Assembly: GCF_030816855.1 (NCBI RefSeq)
Contig: NZ_JAUSYK010000001.1
Location: forward strand, 2,480,001 to 2,544,000
Direction: 5' to 3'
From: Arthrobacter sp. B3I4
GTDB lineage: Bacteria > Actinomycetota > Actinomycetes > Actinomycetales > Micrococcaceae
DNA length: 64,000 bases
Shown piece after piece: positions 46,553 through 57,470 of this stretch; position 1 is the stretch's first letter; each line of letters begins with the position of its first letter. The position numbers were made by a program, and so were the translations under genes. The notes beneath the pieces are model-generated. The model was not told where the DNA came from. It did no database searches and saw only the letters and a list, made by a program, of their open reading frames with translations.

Positions 46553-47190
46553 CCGGGCTGCCGCTTGAGGACGCCGACGGCGGAGGCCGGTACCCGGGTT
46601 TCAGCGCGCTCGCCCAGGCAAAACACTGGGACCGCGCCACGGCCGCCGTCGTACAGTCCCGCCTGGGGCTCCCTCCGGATGTCCGTTTTTTCAGCCCCGC
46701 CGAGGAAGCCGCGGCGCGTGCCCTTTTCGACCTGCTGCTGGACCAGCACGCTGAACCCCGGGTGCCGGTGGTGAACCTGGTGGACGCGCGCCTGGCCGAG
46801 GAAGAAACCGACGGCTGGCATTACGACAACATGCCGCGTGACGGCGAGGCGTGGCGTGCCTCCCTGGCCGGATTGGACCAGGAGGCGCGGGTCCGTGAAG
46901 GTTGCGCCTTTGCCCTGCTTAGCCGGGACGGGCAGGCCCGGCTGCTGCAGGACATCTGCGACCTGGACCGCGAGCTCTGGCAGGGCATGCCTGCCGACCG
47001 CGTCTGGGGGTTGTGGACCCGGTACGCCTGCACCGCTTTTTACTCCCACCCCCTGGCCTGGGACGAAATCGGTTTCGCCGGCCCGGCCTATCCCCGCGGT
47101 TACAAGAACCTGGGCGTGGACCGGCTGGAACCGTTCGAGGTGCGCGACGTCCGTCCCGGTGCGGACCCGACCCACGGAGACAACCGGTGA
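46549..47190 (+). CDS. Gluconate 2-dehydrogenase subunit 3-like protein
   Basis: 213 residues from a GTG overlapping the preceding stop. The helical order FFSPAEEAAARALFDLLLDQHAEPRVPVVNLVDARLAE then RLLQDICD and WTRYACTAFYSHPLAWDEIGFAGPAYPRGYKNLG is that of the small subunit of GMC-type sugar acid dehydrogenases (Gluconate_2-dh3). No Tat signal is present, although it is usual in the family, so the complex may stay inside the cell. Overlaps the GMC gene by four bases. Confidence 0.82.
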   Translation: MTGLPLEDADGGGRYPGFSALAQAKHWDRATAAVVQSRLGLPPDVRFFSPAEEAAARALFDLLLDQHAEPRVPVVNLVDARLAEEETDGWHYDNMPRDGEAWRASLAGLDQEARVREGCAFALLSRDGQARLLQDICDLDRELWQGMPADRVWGLWTRYACTAFYSHPLAWDEIGFAGPAYPRGYKNLGVDRLEPFEVRDVRPGADPTHGDNR

Positions 47191-48842
47191 ACCGCGTCCG
47201 CGAACGCAACCAATCGGCCTGGCTGTTGCCCGCCGGGCCCGGCAGCAACCTCCGGCTGCGGGAAAACATGCGCAGGTACGGCGAGGACGATGAAGTGGAC
47301 ATCGTGATCGTCGGCTGCGGGGCCGGGGGCGCGACACTGCTGCAGCGGCTCACACGCGCGGGATGGCGCGCCGTGGCCCTGGACGCAGGACCCTTCTGGG
47401 AACCGGAGCAGGACTGGGTCAGCGACGAAGCCGGCTCGCACCACCTGTACTGGACGGAACCGCGGGTGATCACCGGTACGGACCCGGTGCCGCTGGGTTC
47501 GAATAATTCCGGCCGGGGCGTCGGCGGCTCGATGGTCCATTTCGCCGGCTACACGCCAAGGTTCCACCCAAGCGACTTCCGCACGCTCAGTGCGGACGGC
47601 GTAGGAGCTGACTGGCCGCTGGAGTACGGGGATCTGCGTCCCTTCTACGAAGACATCGAGGCAGAACTGCCCGTCGCGGGTGAACACTGGCCGTGGGGCG
47701 AGGCGCACAGCTACCCGCACCGCCCGCACCCGGTGTCCGGTAACGGCGAGCTGTTCCTGCGCGGCGCCCGCGCCTGCGGCATCACGGCGAGGGTGGGGCC
47801 CGTCGCCATTGCCAACGGCCGTTTCGGCAACCGCCCGCACTGCATCTACCGCGGGTTCTGCCTGCAGGGGTGCAAAGTCAACGCCAAAGCTTCCCCGCTG
47901 ATCACCCACGTCCCGGATGCCCTGGCACACGGCGCCGAGATCCGGCCGGACTCGATGGCCACCAGGATCGGCTTCGACGAGCGCACCGGCATGGCAACCG
48001 GCGTCGAGTACCTTCACGGCGGTATCCGGCGGTTCCAACGCGCCCGGCTGGTCGCGGTAGCGGGCTACTCGATCGAGACGCCGCGACTGCTGTTGAATTC
48101 CACGTCACCGCGGTTTCCGGACGGCATGTGCAACGACTTCGACCAGGTGGGCCGGTATCTGATGGTGCAGGGGGCACCGCAGACTGCGGGACGGTTCCAT
48201 GCGGAAGTGCGGATGTGGAAGGCCCCTCCCCCGGAAGCCAGCACCGAGGACTTCTACGAAACCGATCCGGAAAAACCCTACAAACGCGGGTTCTCCATCC
48301 AGTGTGTGTCCCCGCTGCCCATCACCTGGGCCGAGCACGTGGCCGCCCAGGGACACTGGGGCCCGGCGCTGCGAAGGTACATGAGCGACTATCCGCATTG
48401 GGCCTGCCTCGGCGCCTTGTGCGAGTTCCTTCCCCTCGAGGGGAACAGGGTGACGCTGGCGGACGAAACGGACCGCAACGGCATTCCGGTGGCCCGCTTC
48501 AGCTATAGCCAGTGCGATAACGACCGGCAGCTGATGACCGCAGCGCAGCAGGTCATGGAGCGGATCCTGGCCGCTGCCGGCGCGGAGGAAGTGATCACCA
48601 TCGACCGCTACGCCCACCTGGTGGGCGGCGCCCGGATGGCGGCCACGGAACAGACGGGCGTGGTGGACGCCAACTCCCGCAGTTTCGCCGTACCCAACCT
48701 GTTGATCACCGACGGCAGCGTCCTGCCCACCCAAGGCAGCGCCAACCCGGCCCTGACCATTATGGCGTTGGCGGCACGGGCCGCCCGTGTCCTGATAGAA
48801 GGCGCCCGCACGGGCGCCCCGATGAGCACGAAGGAAGACTGA
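47187..48842 (+). CDS. GMC oxidoreductase (large subunit)
   Basis: 551 residues from GTG 47187. The FAD motif IVIVGCGAGGATLLQRL is followed by GRGVGGSMVHFAGYTPRFH, the ThR-binding region. A Cys-rich block CIYRGFCLQGCKVNAK is typical for gluconate/sorbitol dehydrogenases. The C-terminal GMC-C part has TIDRYAHLVGGARMA and LITDGSVLPTQGSANPALTIMALAARAA. The usual HN pair near the active site appears as H..GG and N. It probably oxidises a sugar, sugar alcohol or sugar acid together with the preceding subunit. No signal peptide. Confidence 0.85.
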   Translation: MNRVRERNQSAWLLPAGPGSNLRLRENMRRYGEDDEVDIVIVGCGAGGATLLQRLTRAGWRAVALDAGPFWEPEQDWVSDEAGSHHLYWTEPRVITGTDPVPLGSNNSGRGVGGSMVHFAGYTPRFHPSDFRTLSADGVGADWPLEYGDLRPFYEDIEAELPVAGEHWPWGEAHSYPHRPHPVSGNGELFLRGARACGITARVGPVAIANGRFGNRPHCIYRGFCLQGCKVNAKASPLITHVPDALAHGAEIRPDSMATRIGFDERTGMATGVEYLHGGIRRFQRARLVAVAGYSIETPRLLLNSTSPRFPDGMCNDFDQVGRYLMVQGAPQTAGRFHAEVRMWKAPPPEASTEDFYETDPEKPYKRGFSIQCVSPLPITWAEHVAAQGHWGPALRRYMSDYPHWACLGALCEFLPLEGNRVTLADETDRNGIPVARFSYSQCDNDRQLMTAAQQVMERILAAAGAEEVITIDRYAHLVGGARMAATEQTGVVDANSRSFAVPNLLITDGSVLPTQGSANPALTIMALAARAARVLIEGARTGAPMSTKED

Positions 48843-48844
48843 TC

Positions 48845-50635
48845 ATGGCAACTACAGTGGCTGACTACCTGCTTTCCCGCCTGGGCGAGTGGGGCATTGA
48901 CAAGGTCTTTGGTTTCCCCGGCGACGGCATCAACGGCATCCTCGCCGCCTTCGAAAAAGCGGGCAACAAACCCAAGTTCATCCAGGCCAGACACGAAGAG
49001 ATGGCCGCGTTCGAGGCGGTGGGCTACGCCAAATTCGGTGGCCGGGTGGGCATCTGCATGGCGACCTCCGGTCCCGGGGCAATCCACCTGCTCAACGGGC
49101 TGTACGACGCCAAGCTGGACCATGTACCGGTGGTGGCCATCGTGGGGCAAACCGCGAGGAGTGCCATGGGCGGCTCCTACCAGCAGGAAGTTGACCTGGT
49201 GTCCCTGTTCAAGGACGTGGCCTCCGATTACGTCCAGATGGTCACGGTTCCGCAGCAGCTGCCCAACGTCATCGACCGCGCCATCCGGATAGCGGAGGCG
49301 CAGCGGGCCCCCACCGCCGTGATCATCCCGGCCGACGTCCAGGAACTCGACTACGCCGCCCCCACCCACGAGTTCAAAATGGTGCCCTCCAGCGTCGGCA
49401 TCCGCTGGCCTGACATCCAGCCCGACAGTGACGCGATCCGCGGAGCCGCGCAGCTGCTGAACGAGGGCACCAAGGTGGCCATCCTGGTCGGACAGGGAGC
49501 CCGCGGGGCCGCTGCCGAGGTACGGCAGGTGGCCGAGCTCCTCGGCGCCGGCGTGGCCAAGGCACTGCTGGGCAAGGACTCGCTGCCCGATGACCTGCCC
49601 TACGTCACCGGGTCCATCGGACTGCTCGGCACCCGGCCCAGTTACGAGATGATGCGTGACTGCGACACCCTGCTCACGGTGGGCTCCAGCTTCCCCTACA
49701 CCCAGTTCCTCCCCGAACCGGGGCAGGCCCGCGGGGTCCAGATCGACGTGGACCCGAAAATGATCGGGCTGCGTTACACCAACGAGTTCAACATCGTCGC
49801 CGACGCCGCCACCGCCCTGCGGGCACTGATCCCGCATCTGGACCGCAAGCAGGACCGGTCCTGGCAGGAGGACCTGGAGGCGTCCATCAGCCGCTGGTGG
49901 GAAACCATGCACGAGGAGGCCATGGTCAGCGCCGACCCCGTCAATCCGATGCGGCTCTTCGCCGAGCTCTCCACCCGGCTGCCGGAGGACGCGATGTTGA
50001 GCGCCGATTCGGGCTCGTCGGCCAACTGGTATGCGCGGCAGCTGAAGTTCCGGGGCGGGGTCCGCGGTTCACTGTCAGGGAACCTCGCCACCATGGGCCC
50101 CGGTGTTCCCTACGCCATCGGCGCCAAGTTCGCCCATCCCGGCCGCCCGGCCATCGCTTTCGCCGGTGACGGGGCGATGCAGATGAACGGTCTCGCCGAG
50201 TTGATAACCATTAAGCACTACTGGCGGGAGTGGGATGATCCGCGCCTGGTGGTGGCCGTCCTGCACAACAACGACCTTAACCAGGTCACCTGGGAAATGC
50301 GGGCCATGGGCGGGGTGCCCGCGTTCCGGGAGTCCCAGGCCCTCCCCGACGTCGACTACGCCGGATTCGCCGAGAGCCTGGGGCTGCAGGGCATCCACGT
50401 GGACCATCCCGACGACGTCGGGCCGGCCTGGGAAAAGGCACTCAGCGCCGACCGGCCCACGGTCCTGGACGTCCGCACCGACCCGGACATTCCGCCGATC
50501 CCGCCGCACGCCACGTTCGAGCAGGCCCGAAAGACGGGCGAGGCCATGATCAAGGGCGACGACAGTGCCTGGGGCGTGGTCAAGGAAGGGGTTAAGACCA
50601 AGATCCAGGAATTCCTGCCACACAAGGAGGGCTGA
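48845..50635 (+). CDS. Thiamine diphosphate-dependent enzyme, pyruvate oxidase-like
   Basis: 596 residues, 2 bp after the GMC stop. The catalytic Glu51 is in ARHEEMAAFEAVGYAKF, the ThDP site is GDGAMQMNGLAEL (Gly441-Asp442) with NN in VLHNNDLNQ, and a central FAD/ADP-type domain lies between. Sequence features match pyruvate oxidase/acetolactate-synthase-like enzymes (POX5 type), though substrate cannot be told. It could cleave a 2-keto acid produced by the other enzymes of the operon (inference). Confidence 0.85.
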   Translation: MATTVADYLLSRLGEWGIDKVFGFPGDGINGILAAFEKAGNKPKFIQARHEEMAAFEAVGYAKFGGRVGICMATSGPGAIHLLNGLYDAKLDHVPVVAIVGQTARSAMGGSYQQEVDLVSLFKDVASDYVQMVTVPQQLPNVIDRAIRIAEAQRAPTAVIIPADVQELDYAAPTHEFKMVPSSVGIRWPDIQPDSDAIRGAAQLLNEGTKVAILVGQGARGAAAEVRQVAELLGAGVAKALLGKDSLPDDLPYVTGSIGLLGTRPSYEMMRDCDTLLTVGSSFPYTQFLPEPGQARGVQIDVDPKMIGLRYTNEFNIVADAATALRALIPHLDRKQDRSWQEDLEASISRWWETMHEEAMVSADPVNPMRLFAELSTRLPEDAMLSADSGSSANWYARQLKFRGGVRGSLSGNLATMGPGVPYAIGAKFAHPGRPAIAFAGDGAMQMNGLAELITIKHYWREWDDPRLVVAVLHNNDLNQVTWEMRAMGGVPAFRESQALPDVDYAGFAESLGLQGIHVDHPDDVGPAWEKALSADRPTVLDVRTDPDIPPIPPHATFEQARKTGEAMIKGDDSAWGVVKEGVKTKIQEFLPHKEG

Positions 50636-50638
50636 CGC

Positions 50639-51760
50639 ATGGCCGTGCCAGCCCTATCCGTTGCCGAGGCACCCATCACGGCCCTGCAGGCCACCGTCTA
50701 CACCGTGCCCACCGACGGTCCCGAAGCTGACGGCACGTTCAGCTGGGACTCCACCACCATGGTGCTGGTCCACGCGGCCGCGGGCGGAAAGACCGGACTT
50801 GGCTGGACCTACGCCCCGGCGGCGGCGGCGCGGCTGGTTGAAGGGCTTTTGGGCCCCGCCGTCCAGGGCGTCGACGCACTTGACGTGCCCGCCGCAGCAG
50901 CGGCGATGGCGCGGGCGGTGCGCAACCCCGGCCGCACGGGCCTGGCGTCCTACGCCATCTCGGCCGTCGACTGCGCGCTCTGGGACCTGAAGGCCCGCCT
51001 GCTGGACCTGCCGCTGCACCGGCTCCTCGGAGGAGTCCGGGACAAAGTGGACGTCTACGGAAGCGGGGGGTTCACCACCTATTCGGACGATCAGCTCCGG
51101 GAGCAGCTTGAGGGCTGGGCGTCGGGCCAGCGCATTCCCCGGGTGAAGATCAAGATCGGTCAGGACGGCGGAACAGACGAGCCCCGGGACCTGGAGCGCA
51201 TCCGGCAGGCACGCGCCGCCGTCGGGCCCGGGACGGAACTCTTCGTCGACGCCAACGGCGCCTACACCGCCAAGCAGGCGGTCCGTGTTCTCCGCAGGGC
51301 TGCCGAAGACCACGTCACGTGGTTTGAGGAGCCCGTCTCCAGCGACGACCTCGCGGGCCTCCGTGTTGTCCGCGGCGCGGTGGACGCCGACGTTGCCGCG
51401 GGTGAATACGGCACCGGGCTCCCCTATTACCAGCGCCTGTGCGCAGCGGACGCTGTGGACTGCGTGCAGGCCGATGTGAGCAGGTGCGGCGGCATCAGCG
51501 AATGGCTGCGCATCGCTGCCGTGGCCGCCGCCCACGGGCTGGAAGTTTCGGGGCACTGCGCTCCCCACCTCAGCGCCGCCGTCGCCGCCGCCACCCCCAA
51601 CTTCCGCCACCTGGAATGGTTCCACGACCACGTCCGCATCGAGAACCTCTTCTTCGACGGCACCCTGGACCCGGATGGCGGGTGGGTGCGGTCCGGACCC
51701 GGGCCCGGCAACGGACTGACACTCCGAAGCGCCGCCGCCGAACCTTACCGGGTCCGCTGA
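50639..51760 (+). CDS. Enolase-superfamily (mandelate racemase-type) sugar-acid dehydratase/racemase
   Basis: 373 residues, starting 3 bp after the ThDP gene. Catalytic residues are visible: KxK motif Lys170-Ile-Lys172 (VKIKIG), metal ligands Asp204 (DANGAY), Glu230 (WFEEPV) and Glu256 (AGEYGTG), and His306 (SGHCAPH). A capping domain lies at the N-terminus. The set is that of acid sugar dehydratases or of the muconate/dipeptide epimerase groups; the KxK and GEYGTG suit dehydratases. A sugar acid from the dehydrogenases would be a logical substrate (inference). Confidence 0.85.
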   Translation: MAVPALSVAEAPITALQATVYTVPTDGPEADGTFSWDSTTMVLVHAAAGGKTGLGWTYAPAAAARLVEGLLGPAVQGVDALDVPAAAAAMARAVRNPGRTGLASYAISAVDCALWDLKARLLDLPLHRLLGGVRDKVDVYGSGGFTTYSDDQLREQLEGWASGQRIPRVKIKIGQDGGTDEPRDLERIRQARAAVGPGTELFVDANGAYTAKQAVRVLRRAAEDHVTWFEEPVSSDDLAGLRVVRGAVDADVAAGEYGTGLPYYQRLCAADAVDCVQADVSRCGGISEWLRIAAVAAAHGLEVSGHCAPHLSAAVAAATPNFRHLEWFHDHVRIENLFFDGTLDPDGGWVRSGPGPGNGLTLRSAAAEPYRVR

Positions 51761-51787
51761 CAAACGAGAGACAGGACGAGGGAACAG

Positions 51788-51835
51788 ATGGAAAACCGAC
51801 GCACCGGCCAACACCGGCAGCCCGGGGGCTTCTGA
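51788..51835 (+). CDS. Possible 15-codon coupled leader ORF before the ZIP gene
   Basis: MENRRTGQHRQPGGF then TGA, which overlaps the ZIP start (TGATG). A ribosome-binding site (GAGGGAACAG) precedes this ORF, while none precedes the ZIP ATG. The ZIP gene may thus depend on it for translation. Confidence 0.4.
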   Translation: MENRRTGQHRQPGGF

Positions 51836-52590
51836 TGGCCATGTGGCTGCAGGCCTGGATGTGGGGCACCATCGCCGGGGCGGCACTGGTTGTGGGATGC
51901 GCGCTGGCGTGGAAATGGCAGATCCCGTCCAAGATGGTCTCCTCGGTGATGTCCTTTGGCGCCGGCGTGTTGATCTCGGCCCTCGCCTTCGGACTGGTGC
52001 AGGAAGCCGTCAACGGCGGCGGCCTCTGGCCGACGATCGGCGGGTTCGCCACCGGGGCCGTGGTCTACGTCGCCGCCAACGCCTTGCTCGCCCTCAGAGG
52101 CGCCAAACACCGCAAGCGCTCCGGCGGGAAGCAACCTTCGGAGCAGCAGAAGCCAGGCAGCGGCACCGCCATCGCAATCGGAGCCCTTTTGGACGGCATT
52201 CCGGAGTCGGTGGTGCTGGGCGTGGGGCTGGTGACGGCCGGCGCGGTCAGTCCGGCCATGCTGGCCGCGGTCTTCATTTCCAACGTCCCGGAAGGCCTTT
52301 CCAGCACCGCTGGGATGAAGAAGGCCGGACGCAGCGCAAAATATGTGTTCGGAGTGTGGGTCGGCATCGCCGTTCTGTCAGGACTTGCCGCCCTGGTCGG
52401 GTTCCTGGTCCTGCAGGGCGCGCCAGCTCAGGTCGTCGCCTTCATCACCGCCGTAGCCGCCGGAGCCATCCTGGCGATGCTCGCGGACACGATGATCCCG
52501 GAAGCTTTCGAAGAACACCATCTCCTTACCGGCCTTATCGCCGCTGTCGGTTTCCTGGCAGCCTTCACCGTCGACCAGGTGGGCGGCTGA
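51835..52590 (+). CDS. ZIP family metal transporter
   Basis: 251 residues, eight predicted membrane helices. The metal-path segments are ALLDGIPESVVLG (helix IV) and FISNVPEGLSSTAG (helix V); the first-position His of the usual HN-PEG pair is Ser here. Substrate would be Zn, Fe or Mn. ATG 51835 overlaps a short upstream ORF. It is the penultimate gene of the GMC operon, perhaps supplying metal for the enolase-type enzyme or exporting excess. Confidence 0.85.
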   Translation: MAMWLQAWMWGTIAGAALVVGCALAWKWQIPSKMVSSVMSFGAGVLISALAFGLVQEAVNGGGLWPTIGGFATGAVVYVAANALLALRGAKHRKRSGGKQPSEQQKPGSGTAIAIGALLDGIPESVVLGVGLVTAGAVSPAMLAAVFISNVPEGLSSTAGMKKAGRSAKYVFGVWVGIAVLSGLAALVGFLVLQGAPAQVVAFITAVAAGAILAMLADTMIPEAFEEHHLLTGLIAAVGFLAAFTVDQVGG

Positions 52591-52611
52591 ACCATGAGCG
52601 AAAGGAACCCC

Positions 52612-53019
52612 ATGAGCACCGATCCAAGCAACCGTGGACCCGCCAGCGCGGTCGTCGACCGCCACTCCGTCCTCCGGCGCTACTACGCGGTCCTGCGCGG
52701 TGGCGCGGACGCCTACCGCGACGGTCGCGACCTCCTGCCGCTGCTGGCCGATGACTTCGTGTTCGAAGGCCCCATCGCCGGCAGGATAGCCGGCGGCGCC
52801 AGGTTTCTTCACGGGGTACGGGGGTTCATCGAAACCGTCAAGGACCTCACTGTCCTGCAGACTGTCACCGCGGCGGACGGCGCGGCAGTGCTGTACGACG
52901 CCGAGCTGCCCGGGGGTGTGGTCCGGTTCTCCGAGTTCTTCGAGTTCGACGGCGGCAAGATCCGCGAACTTCGTATCCAGTACGACGCCGCAGACTACCT
53001 CGCCAAGGGCGGCCGCTAG
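52612..53019 (+). CDS. SnoaL-like/NTF2-fold protein
   Basis: 135 residues from ATG 52612 (AAAGGA at 6 nt; the ATG at 52594 has no ribosome-binding site). The NTF2-like cone fold is suggested by DRHSVLRRYYAVLRGGADAYRD, LLADDFVFEGPI, FIETVKDL and the terminal FSEFFEFDGGKIRELRIQYD. Some relatives are isomerases or cyclases, others binding proteins. It closes the operon and is convergent with the UvrA-like gene, 8 bp away. Confidence 0.75.
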   Translation: MSTDPSNRGPASAVVDRHSVLRRYYAVLRGGADAYRDGRDLLPLLADDFVFEGPIAGRIAGGARFLHGVRGFIETVKDLTVLQTVTAADGAAVLYDAELPGGVVRFSEFFEFDGGKIRELRIQYDAADYLAKGGR

Positions 53020-53027
53020 CGCCCGGA

Positions 53028-55421
<2,394 letters not shown>

Positions 55422-55488
55422 AGCTTAGAACAGGGGGTCCCCTTCGGCCCGGACCGGCTGGCGGCACAACGGGACGCCGGGGCGGCAA

Positions 55489-55517
55489 TTGTGATATTCC
55501 GCGGCCTCCCACAGAAT
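55489..55517 (+). promoter_or_regulatory. Promoter of the type III PKS operon
   Basis: TTGTGA (-35, 55489-55494), 17-nt spacer, CAGAAT (-10, 55512-55517), then 5 nt to the ATG. The message would be leaderless. Confidence 0.5.
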
Positions 55518-55522
55518 GAACC

Positions 55523-56746
55523 ATGACGGTCTACCTGAGGTCCCTTGAAACTGCTGTTCCGCCCACCGTGCTGATCCAGTCCGAAGCCCGGGACGTGTTC
55601 GCCGCCCAGCCGGGATTGAGCCGGCTGGGATCCCGGCTCATCAGTACGTGTTTCGACTCGGCAGCCATCGACACCCGCTACACCGCAGTGAGCGAGCTGA
55701 CCACCGGCAGCAGGGCCGAGAATCCGCAGTTTTTTGACCCCGGCACCGGCCAGTTGCTGAGCCCGAGCACCAAGGTGCGGAACGACATCTTCGCCGTCGA
55801 GGCCACCAAACTCTTTATTGAGGCAGCGGAGAAGGCGGTCGCCGCGTCCCCGGGCATCGATCCCGGCGACATCACGCATCTGGTGACGGTTTCCTGCACC
55901 GGGTTTTTCAACCCCGGTCCCGACTACAAGATTGTCCGGGCGCTCGGGCTCAATCCGTCCGTCCAGCGCTACCATCTCGGTTTCATGGGCTGCTACGCCG
56001 CCTTCCCTGCCCTCCGGGCGGCAAAGTCCTTCTGCGACGCCGACCCGGAAGCAGTGGTGATGGTGGTCTGTGCCGAGCTGTGTTCCCTGCACGTGCGGAC
56101 CTCCAACGATCCGGACACCATTATGGGTTCGGCCTTATTCGCCGACGGCGCTGCTGCCGCGATCATCAGCGCCCGAGACTTCCCGGGCCAGCCGGCGCTG
56201 ATGACCCTGGACCACTTCGAGACGGTCCTGACGCCGGTCGGTGAGGAAGCGATGGCCTGGAACATCGGCGACGAAGGCTTTGAGATGGTCCTGGGGACCT
56301 ACGTTCCGCACATCATCGACGACCATGTCGTCGGTGCCCTCGAACCGCTTTTGTCCCGGGACGACTCGCTGGCCGGACTTCCCTATCGTGACATCCAGCA
56401 CTGGGCCATCCATCCCGGCGGCCGCAGCATCCTGGACAAGGTCCAGACCCGGCTGGATCTCAGCGACGACCAGCTGGTCCCGGCCCGCGAAACGCTGCGC
56501 AACTACGGCAACATGAGCAGCGCCACGGTGCTCTTCGTGATCCGGCACATCCTGGACCTCCCGGCAGGAACCGGCCCTGCGGCGGCCGGCGACGCCGGCG
56601 CGGAACGTATCTGCTCGATGGCGTTCGGGCCCGGGCTGACGGTGGAAACCGCGCTCTTCACCAGGCTTCCGGCGCCGCCGGCGGATCAGCCGGACCCGGA
56701 TGCGGCACTGGCCGCTGCGCTCCGGCCCGCGTCGGCCCTGGCCTGA
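55523..56746 (+). CDS. Type III polyketide synthase
   Basis: 407 residues of a chalcone/stilbene synthase-fold enzyme. The catalytic triad is Cys157 (GFMGCYAAFPAL), His297 (WAIHPGGRSI) and Asn330 (NYGNMSSAT). The enzyme extends an acyl-CoA starter with malonyl-CoA units; fatty acyl starters giving alkylresorcinols or pyrones are usual in actinobacteria. It heads an operon with a methyltransferase and a FAD monooxygenase. The C-terminus is extended by a Pro/Ala-rich tail. Confidence 0.93.
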   Translation: MTVYLRSLETAVPPTVLIQSEARDVFAAQPGLSRLGSRLISTCFDSAAIDTRYTAVSELTTGSRAENPQFFDPGTGQLLSPSTKVRNDIFAVEATKLFIEAAEKAVAASPGIDPGDITHLVTVSCTGFFNPGPDYKIVRALGLNPSVQRYHLGFMGCYAAFPALRAAKSFCDADPEAVVMVVCAELCSLHVRTSNDPDTIMGSALFADGAAAAIISARDFPGQPALMTLDHFETVLTPVGEEAMAWNIGDEGFEMVLGTYVPHIIDDHVVGALEPLLSRDDSLAGLPYRDIQHWAIHPGGRSILDKVQTRLDLSDDQLVPARETLRNYGNMSSATVLFVIRHILDLPAGTGPAAAGDAGAERICSMAFGPGLTVETALFTRLPAPPADQPDPDAALAAALRPASALA

Positions 56747-56750
56747 GCGC

Positions 56751-57470
56751 GTGCTCCTGCTGCCGGCCCGCGCCGTAGACGCCGTCGAGGAAATGGACCG
56801 GGAGGACTGTGAACCGGTCCGGCTGGACCGGACCTACGCCCAGTTCTCCCTGGTCAACCGGGCGGTCTCCGGCTGGCGTGGCATCTACCTGCGGCAGCTG
56901 CGACCGCTGCTCACCCGGGAGAGGGTGACCACCCTGCTGGACATCGGCTGCGGCGGCGGCGACGTCCCGGTGCAGTTGTCCCGCTGGGCGGAGCGGGACG
57001 GGCTGCGCCTGGAGATCACCGGCATCGACCCGGACCCGCGGGCCGCCGCGTTCGCCGCCCGGCGGAGCCGCTCCGGCGTGGTCTTCCGGCGGCAAACCTC
57101 CACGGAGTTGCTGGCCGCCGGTGAGCGCTACGACGTCGTGGTCTCCAACCATGTGTTGCACCACCTGAGCCCCGAGGTTCTCCCGCGTTTCCTGGCCGAA
57201 TCGGCCGCGCTGAGCACCGGCGCCGTTCTCCACAACGACTTGCGGCGCAGCGCGGCCGCCTTTGCGCTGTTTTCCGTCGGCGCCCTGCCGTTCCGCGGCT
57301 CCTACATCCGGCAGGACGGCTTGACCTCCATCCGGCGCAGCTACACACCGGACGAATTACGGGCCGCCGCTCCCCCAGGCTGGGCTGTACTCCCCGGCTT
57401 TCCGTACCGCAACGTGCTGATCCACCGCGCAACCACTTCGGGGGAACCGAACAGTCGGGCCGGCGCGTGA
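56751..57470 (+). CDS. Class I SAM-dependent methyltransferase of the PKS cluster
   Basis: 239 residues from GTG 56751, 4 bp after the PKS stop; an in-frame ATG at 56793 is a second choice. SAM motif I is LLDIGCGGGDVP, the Asp/Gly acid loop ITGIDPDPRAAAFA follows, and VVSNHVLHHL is motif post-I/II. The YAQFSLVNRAVSGWR segment is a family hallmark of UbiE-like proteins next to type III PKS. It probably methylates the resorcinol product. It overlaps the next gene (GTGA). Confidence 0.88.
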   Translation: MLLLPARAVDAVEEMDREDCEPVRLDRTYAQFSLVNRAVSGWRGIYLRQLRPLLTRERVTTLLDIGCGGGDVPVQLSRWAERDGLRLEITGIDPDPRAAAFAARRSRSGVVFRRQTSTELLAAGERYDVVVSNHVLHHLSPEVLPRFLAESAALSTGAVLHNDLRRSAAAFALFSVGALPFRGSYIRQDGLTSIRRSYTPDELRAAAPPGWAVLPGFPYRNVLIHRATTSGEPNSRAGA

